This document shows positions 5,374 through 8,914 of a DNA stretch of 8,914 nt, piece after piece (position 1 is the first letter of the stretch; every line of letters begins with the position of its first letter). Under the pieces are notes generated by a model. It had not been told where the DNA came from and searched no databases. It was given only the letters and a program-made list of their open reading frames with translations. This DNA comes from an uncultured Chloroflexaceae bacterium (GTDB taxonomy: Bacteria; Chloroflexota; Chloroflexia; Chloroflexales; Chloroflexaceae): positions 1 to 8,914 of the forward strand of contig CAKZQX010000086.1 of the NCBI GenBank assembly GCA_937141995.1, given 5' to 3'. The translations under genes were made by a program, and so were the position numbers.

Positions 5374-6747
5374 ATGGACGACGCCTTTAACCCGAGCTAC
5401 TACAACACGGTCGATCAGATCTACCATGCCCGCTGGTCGGTTGCCAAACTGGGACGGTTGGCACTGCTGCGCCGGTCAGTCGAGATGCTCTGGCCGCAGG
5501 GCCATCCCACCCGGCTGATCCAGGTCGCCGGAACGAGCGGCAAAGGCTCAACCTGTCGCTTCCTGGAGGCAGGGTTGGCCTGCCTGGGAAAGGCGGGCGC
5601 ATTCCTGGGGCCGCACCTGTTCGACTACCGCGAGCGCTTTAGCATCGATGGGACAGCGGTGACGCAGGACGCGGTGACGCAGGTCTGGGAGACAACCGTC
5701 AAGCCACATCTGATTGAGCTGGCACTGGAGAATGAGCAACATCTGCCGACCTTTCACGAGGTGAACATTTTGATGGCGCTGGCCCTGTTTGATCAACAGC
5801 AGGTGGACTGGGCGGCCATCGAAACCGGCGTCGGCGGGCGCTATGATCAGGCCACCGCGCTGGAGGTGGTGGCGACGGCGCTAACCAATGTCGGGCGCGA
5901 TCATGAGCATCTGCTGGGGCCGTTGCCGTGGCAGCGCGCCCTGGACAAAGCCGGGGTTGTGCGCCAGGGGGTGCCGCTCTTCAGCAGTGCCCAGGACGAT
6001 CCAACCCGGCAGATCCTCGCGGCGGTCTGCCGTGACCAGAACGCGCCGCTTCACACTATCGCTCAGCCGGAGGTGGATCAGCTTGATCAACTGATCGCGG
6101 CGGCGATGGAGCAGGCACTGCCGCCGGAGGCGCTGCTGACCTCAGAGCATCAGCGCTGGAATGCCGCTCTCAGTCTGGCAGTTCTTCGTACGCTCTTCCC
6201 GGAGATCGATCCGGCGCAGGTGATCCGCCGGATGCTGGCGGTACGCTTTGTGGGCCGCTTCTGGCAGGTTGCCGCGGGCGTGTATGCCGATATTGCGCAT
6301 AATCCGGAGAAACTCGCGGCTTTAGCCGGGGAGTTGACTCAGAAGTTTAGCGCAAGCGGGAAGATCTTCGTCGTGGGCGTCTCCGGGAAGCGCTCGGCGG
6401 TGGCCAACCTCGCGCCGCTGGTGCCGGTAGCAAAAGCGATTATCGTAACCGGCGTGGCCTTCAAGGGGCAGGAGTTGCAACTGGTCAAAAAAGAGGTCGA
6501 GAGCATCCGCGCCGATATTCCGGTACTGTTTATTGCCGAGTCGCAGCAGGCCGTCACCGTCGCGCAGGCGATGCGGCATGCTACCGATATTATCATTCTG
6601 ACCGGCTCAACCTACATGATCGACCAACTGCTCAACCCCGATCCCTACTTGCAGACGATCAACGCCACCTGGGGCTGGCGCGCCCGCCAGGATACCCCGG
6701 TCGAAGGGACGCTCCAGTTTATCCTGCCACGACCGCCGGAGCGGTGA
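5374..6747 (+). CDS. FolC-like Mur ligase family protein (folylpolyglutamate/dihydrofolate synthase-like)
   Basis: A 457-residue cytoplasmic ATP-dependent ligase. The best-known relatives add glutamate to dihydropteroate or folates. Visible marks: P-loop GTSGKGST (53-60); FLGPHLFDYRERF (77-89), in place of the usual SPHL...ERI; HEVN with a probable Mg-binding Glu129; ETGVGGRYDQAT (150-161), in place of EVGLGGRLDATN; TNVGRDH (171-177); DKAGVVR, whose Lys192 fits the carbamylated lysine; and DIAHNPEK (306-313), in place of DGAHNP. Fold and ATP site look intact, but the SPHL serine and the DATN asparagine are replaced, so substrate use may differ from classic FolC. Length is slightly above usual. 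The ATG at 5374 has no obvious ribosome-binding site. No other folate gene is nearby, so I leave the symbol blank. Confidence 0.87.
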   Translation: MDDAFNPSYYNTVDQIYHARWSVAKLGRLALLRRSVEMLWPQGHPTRLIQVAGTSGKGSTCRFLEAGLACLGKAGAFLGPHLFDYRERFSIDGTAVTQDAVTQVWETTVKPHLIELALENEQHLPTFHEVNILMALALFDQQQVDWAAIETGVGGRYDQATALEVVATALTNVGRDHEHLLGPLPWQRALDKAGVVRQGVPLFSSAQDDPTRQILAAVCRDQNAPLHTIAQPEVDQLDQLIAAAMEQALPPEALLTSEHQRWNAALSLAVLRTLFPEIDPAQVIRRMLAVRFVGRFWQVAAGVYADIAHNPEKLAALAGELTQKFSASGKIFVVGVSGKRSAVANLAPLVPVAKAIIVTGVAFKGQELQLVKKEVESIRADIPVLFIAESQQAVTVAQAMRHATDIIILTGSTYMIDQLLNPDPYLQTINATWGWRARQDTPVEGTLQFILPRPPER

Positions 6748-6754
6748 TTTGATG

Positions 6755-6973
6755 AACAGGCGTTACGCGGTGGTTCATCAAACCGGGCGTTTCACCCGGT
6801 GAACGGCAGAATCGCCTGCGGCAGCATGGTACTTTTTTAGCTTTTTCCGGAGAATGTAGCTCGGAGAGCCACATTCTCCGGAAAAAGAAAGTTCCATTCC
6901 ACCCTGCCGGAGGCGAATCGGGCCAGTTGTCCCGGCAGACGCCTGGTTTGAAACCGACCGTGTAACTCCTGTT
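6755..6973. repeat. ~219-bp imperfect palindromic element (inverted copies B and C)
   Basis: The left arm (copy B, 6755-6829) starts aacaggcgttacgcggt and contains ggttcatcaaacc, accgggcgtttcacccggt and atcgcctgcggcagcatgg. The right arm read on the minus strand (copy C, 6973-6897) starts aacaggagttacacggtc and contains ggtttcaaacc, gcgtctgccggg and attcgcctccggcaggg. The arms align end to end with small gaps, and solo copy A matches both. In the middle lies a perfect 17-bp stem (6841-6857 with 6871-6887). It carries no transposase, so it resembles a MITE or a large bipartite REP-like element. I could not identify a clear target-site duplication. It starts 7 bp after the FolC-like stop codon. 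Confidence 0.7.
6841..6887. repeat. Perfect 17-bp hairpin at the centre of the palindromic element
   Basis: ctttttccggagaatgt (6841-6857) pairs perfectly with 6871-6887. Inside the 13-nt loop, gctc (6859-6862) pairs with gagc (6866-6869), leaving a gga tip. The T-run lies before the stem and the A-run after it on both strands, the reverse of an intrinsic terminator unless the runs pair with each other as part of the stem. Confidence 0.8.
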
Positions 6974-7236
6974 ATTGAGTAAACTGAACACATCTTTGTC
7001 TTCAAGCATATATTTTTGTGCATTTCGTCTGAATTGGTCTGGTACAAAAAATTGGTTTCGCGCAGTTTACTTTGACGCTGCTGTGGAATTATTGTTAAGA
7101 GCAGACAAATAATGCTGGTCAGCGTGTGCAAGCGTTGCTGAAAAATAGCTTCACCCAGATATGACGGCCTTTGTAGTACCAGTCTCCACTTTCCCGGGCT
7201 GAACCTGGTGCATACTCATGACGAGTCGCTCGCATC

Positions 7237-7281
7237 TCACGTTTCACCCCGTCCGTTTCACGCGATAGGTCTCACGGTTCA
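7237..7281. repeat. tcacgtttca-type short repeats at moeA 3' end
   Basis: tcacgtttcac (7237-7247), cgtttcac (7254-7261) and tctcacggttcat (from 7270) are degenerate copies of one motif. The last copy overlaps the moeA stop codon. This resembles gtttcacg-type intergenic repeats that I associate with Chloroflexota. Confidence 0.45.
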
Positions 7282-8525
7282 TTTCTCAATGCCCCCGTCA
7301 CCAACGCCTCCAACGTTTCGCCCGCCGCATAGACCCGTTCCCTCGGTGGGACGATCAGCAGGCCATTTGCGCCCCGGAGCGAGAGCAGGCGATTGCTGGA
7401 CTGCGCGCCGGTACTGCGGGCAACCAGGCGCCCATCCTGCCAGGCGATCACCACGCGCTGATATTCCGGGCGGTCGCGTGCGGGGCGGATGGCATCAAGC
7501 AGCGCGACACGGATTTTGGGGCGTTCCGGGTGGGCGTCTCCTTGCAACCGGCGCAGCGCCGGGCGTACAAACACCTCGAATGAGACCAGCGACGAAACCG
7601 GAAAGCCCGGCAGTCCAAACACCGGCAACGTTCCGCGCTCCGGGTCATTCACCGTGGCAAAGAGGGTTGGTTTCCCCGGCTTAAAGGCGACACGTCCAAA
7701 GTGGATCGTACCCAGCGCGGCCAGCAGCGGCTTGATCAGATCGCGGGTACCCATCGAGACGCCGCCGCTGGTGATCAGCATGTCTGCCTGCGCCAGGCCG
7801 GCCTCAATCGCTGCACGCTGCTCTTCCAGGGTGTCGCGGGCAATGCCCAGGGAGATTCCTTCGCCCCCGGCCTCGCGGATGGCGGCCAGCAGCGCATAGC
7901 GATTGCTGTCGCGGACGCTGCCGGCGCGGCGCGGTGCATCCGGCTCGACCACCTCGTCACCTGTGGCAAGTACAGCGACCCGTGGCTGCCGATAGACCGG
8001 GATGCGCGTCCGGCCCACCGTTGCCAGCAGGCCAATGTCCGCTGCGCCCAGGACAGTGCCACGCGTCAGGATCTGCTGCCCCTCGTAGATATCTTGCCCG
8101 ACCGTCTGAATGTGCGCCCCGGGGCTGACTGGTTGCTTAATCCGCAGCATGCCCGCGGCTTCGGTGGTATATTCGACCATCACCACCGCGTCTGCGCCGG
8201 GGGGAACGGGTGCGCCGGTCATGATGCGTACAGCGGTCCCCGGCTCAACGCGGATATCGTCGGCAAGCCCGGCTGTCACCTCGGCCAGTACCCGCCGTTC
8301 ACCGATACCGTCGGCGGCGCGCAGGGCATAGCCATCTACCATTGCTTTGGCGACATCGGGGGTGTTTTCGGTGGCGCAGATATCCTCAGCCGGCACCCGC
8401 CCATCGGCGGTCAGGCTGCTGATAATTTCTGCTGGAAGGGGAGCAATATGGGCCGTGATAAGCCGTTGGGCCTCGGCAACTGGCACCATGGGATAGGGTG
8501 ACTCGCGCCGTTGTTCACTCGTCAT
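7272..8525 (-). CDS. moeA: Molybdopterin molybdenumtransferase MoeA
   Basis: A 417-residue cytoplasmic enzyme that inserts molybdate into adenylylated molybdopterin in the last step of molybdenum cofactor synthesis. Visible order: N-terminal AMVDGYALRAAD (61-72); GTAVRIMTGAPVPPGADAVV (96-115), typical of MoeA domain I/II; VGQDIYEG (142-149); then the MoCF-binding domain with VAVLATGDEV (183-192), SVRDSNRYAL (203-212), SGGVSMGTRDL (253-263) and GKPTLFA (284-290); GLPGFPVSSLVSFEVFVRPAL (304-324); and C-terminal domain IV with SSNRLLSLRGANGLLIVP (376-393). Length is normal. The ATG at 8525 is preferred over an upstream in-frame ATG at 8585, because the extra 20 residues would overlap the candidate promoter and do not look like MoeA. 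AGGAGA lies about 15 bp upstream, farther than usual. A cation antiporter gene precedes it on the same strand. No other cofactor gene is in the window. Confidence 0.95.
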   Translation of the reverse strand: MTSEQRRESPYPMVPVAEAQRLITAHIAPLPAEIISSLTADGRVPAEDICATENTPDVAKAMVDGYALRAADGIGERRVLAEVTAGLADDIRVEPGTAVRIMTGAPVPPGADAVVMVEYTTEAAGMLRIKQPVSPGAHIQTVGQDIYEGQQILTRGTVLGAADIGLLATVGRTRIPVYRQPRVAVLATGDEVVEPDAPRRAGSVRDSNRYALLAAIREAGGEGISLGIARDTLEEQRAAIEAGLAQADMLITSGGVSMGTRDLIKPLLAALGTIHFGRVAFKPGKPTLFATVNDPERGTLPVFGLPGFPVSSLVSFEVFVRPALRRLQGDAHPERPKIRVALLDAIRPARDRPEYQRVVIAWQDGRLVARSTGAQSSNRLLSLRGANGLLIVPPRERVYAAGETLEALVTGALRNEP

Positions 8526-8567
8526 GATTCGGGCTCTGTGTCTCCTGAAAATTGTGCCAATGGGTGC

Positions 8568-8576
8568 ATTGTACCA
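8568..8576 (-). promoter_or_regulatory. Candidate extended -10 promoter for moeA
   Basis: On the minus strand TGGTACAAT (8576-8568) matches an extended -10, TGnTATAAT, with one mismatch. The expected start of transcription is near 8561, giving a leader of about 35 nt before the ATG at 8525. No good -35 box is seen at 16-18 bp, which an extended -10 can tolerate. It lies in the 84-bp gap after the antiporter gene. Confidence 0.4.
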
Positions 8577-8609
8577 TACCATCACCGGCTATGACGGAAC
8601 TCGGTTGCA

Positions 8610-8914
8610 TCAGGCCCGGTAGATAACATACATTCCAAGCAGGTAGAGCCCGATAAGCGTAATGCCGACCCAACTCAGGTAGAACCGCGAGCGCCGGTCG
8701 GTGCGGTAGATGATGCCCACAATGGCAACCGTGGTCATAATCATGGTGACAATGGCGGTGAAGGCATAGACCGCATTAATGCTGAACCAGAGATTGCCCG
8801 GCAGGTAGACCAGGTCATAGCTCGCCAGGATCGCCAGGTTAAAGATATTTGAGCCGAAAATATTGGAAACTGCCAGATCGAGCGCCTTGATCCGCACCGC
8901 TTCCCGCGAGGCGA
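8610..8914 (-). CDS. Calcium/cation antiporter (CaCA) family protein, C-terminal part
   Basis: An integral membrane sodium/calcium exchanger-type protein, cut by the window edge. About 100 C-terminal residues are visible and the frame stays open to base 8914 (Ala-Ser-Arg-Glu-Ala before Val-Arg-Ile-Lys), so the GTG at 8897 is not a start. The stretch KALDLAVSNIFGSNIFNLAI corresponds to the second alpha-repeat of the exchanger family, usually G(A/S)xDLAVGNLFGSNIFN, whose polar residues line the ion path. At least two further hydrophobic helices follow (YAFTAIVTMIMTTVAIVGII and YLSWVGITLIGLYLLGMYVI), separated by a short basic loop, YRTDRRSR. The typical glycine of 'AVGN' is serine here (AVSN). 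moeA follows after 84 bp on the same strand. The transported ion cannot be determined from the visible part. Confidence 0.88.
   Translation of the reverse strand, partial: ASREAVRIKALDLAVSNIFGSNIFNLAILASYDLVYLPGNLWFSINAVYAFTAIVTMIMTTVAIVGIIYRTDRRSRFYLSWVGITLIGLYLLGMYVIYRA

Larger units (their letters stand above)
6748..7271. other. Gene-free region: palindromic element then AT-rich stretch
   Basis: Between the FolC-like stop and the moeA stop I see no believable gene. The first part is the palindromic element (6755-6973). The next, about 6974-7100, is visibly AT-rich compared with the rest of the window and carries a 9-bp inverted repeat, agtaaactg (6978-6986) with cagtttact (7063-7071), plus two aattggt copies (7032-7038, 7050-7056). 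The end (7236-7275) holds tcacgtttca-type repeats. No terminator with a U-run is evident for either converging gene. Confidence 0.6.

Noticed and set aside
6841..6887. Bidirectional intrinsic terminator
   Set aside because: The T-run precedes rather than follows the stem on both strands, so the canonical layout is not met.
6778..7131. Minus-strand open frame of 117 codons
   Set aside because: Over half of it reads through the palindromic repeat arms and hairpin, the rest is AT-rich with no recognisable motif, and no ribosome-binding site is evident.
7701..8501. 266-codon plus-strand frame opposite moeA
   Set aside because: It is antisense to a clearly conserved gene, and its composition is explained by the GC-rich third positions of moeA.
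1..8914. CRISPR array, toxin-antitoxin, phage or defence island
   Set aside because: No regular spacer-repeat array, transposase, integrase, nuclease or small toxin-like gene pair is visible. The small genes belong to uncharacterised families without defence motifs.

Overview
The window looks like an ordinary chromosomal stretch of a filamentous, Chloroflexus- or Roseiflexus-like member of the Chloroflexota. This placement is an inference. It rests on the GC-rich codon use, a 7TM-type sensor kinase, an F420-type Rv3369-family flavoprotein, and intergenic regions littered with short palindromes and degenerate 7-9 bp repeats (agaacaaa-, tcacgtttca- and gccaccgag-type) of a kind I associate with that group. 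No phage, transposase, CRISPR or recognisable defence gene is present.

Layout. Positions 1-621 hold the 3' part of a NarL/FixJ-type response regulator (+). A membrane-bound 7TM-PAS-HisKA-HATPase sensor histidine kinase converges on it from the minus strand (765-2675, GTG start). A 634-bp gene-free region (2676-3309) holds a REP-like palindrome, a candidate promoter with an overlapping 16-bp palindrome, and a 15-bp palindrome close to the next start codon. A plus-strand run of small genes follows: a conserved protein of unknown function (3310-3816), a 101-residue member of a small family often mislabelled 'glucan branching enzyme' (3904-4209), a three-helix DUF1622 membrane protein (4238-4627), and a PPOX/F420-binding Rv3369-family flavoprotein with its own promoter (4769-5191) and a hairpin terminator. 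Then comes a FolC-like Mur-ligase-family protein (5374-6747). A second gene-free region (6748-7271) is dominated by a ~219-bp imperfect palindrome. On the minus strand, the end of a calcium/cation antiporter gene (8610-8914) is followed by moeA (7272-8525).

The most notable non-coding signal is a dispersed repeat of about 75 bp seen three times. One solo copy lies directly after the DUF1622 stop codon (about 4629-4699). Two inverted copies form the arms of the 219-bp palindrome (6755-6829 and 6897-6973), around a perfect 17-bp stem. The solo copy ends in TTGACA, which with TACCAT 17 bp later gives the best promoter in the window, placed to drive the F420-type gene.

The genes do not form one pathway. 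The regulator and kinase serve signalling, moeA serves molybdenum cofactor synthesis, the FolC-like enzyme probably serves folate metabolism, and the small genes in the middle are plausibly stress or accessory functions. I see no convincing evidence for a complete new system. The palindromic repeat family and the small-gene cluster deserve the closest look.
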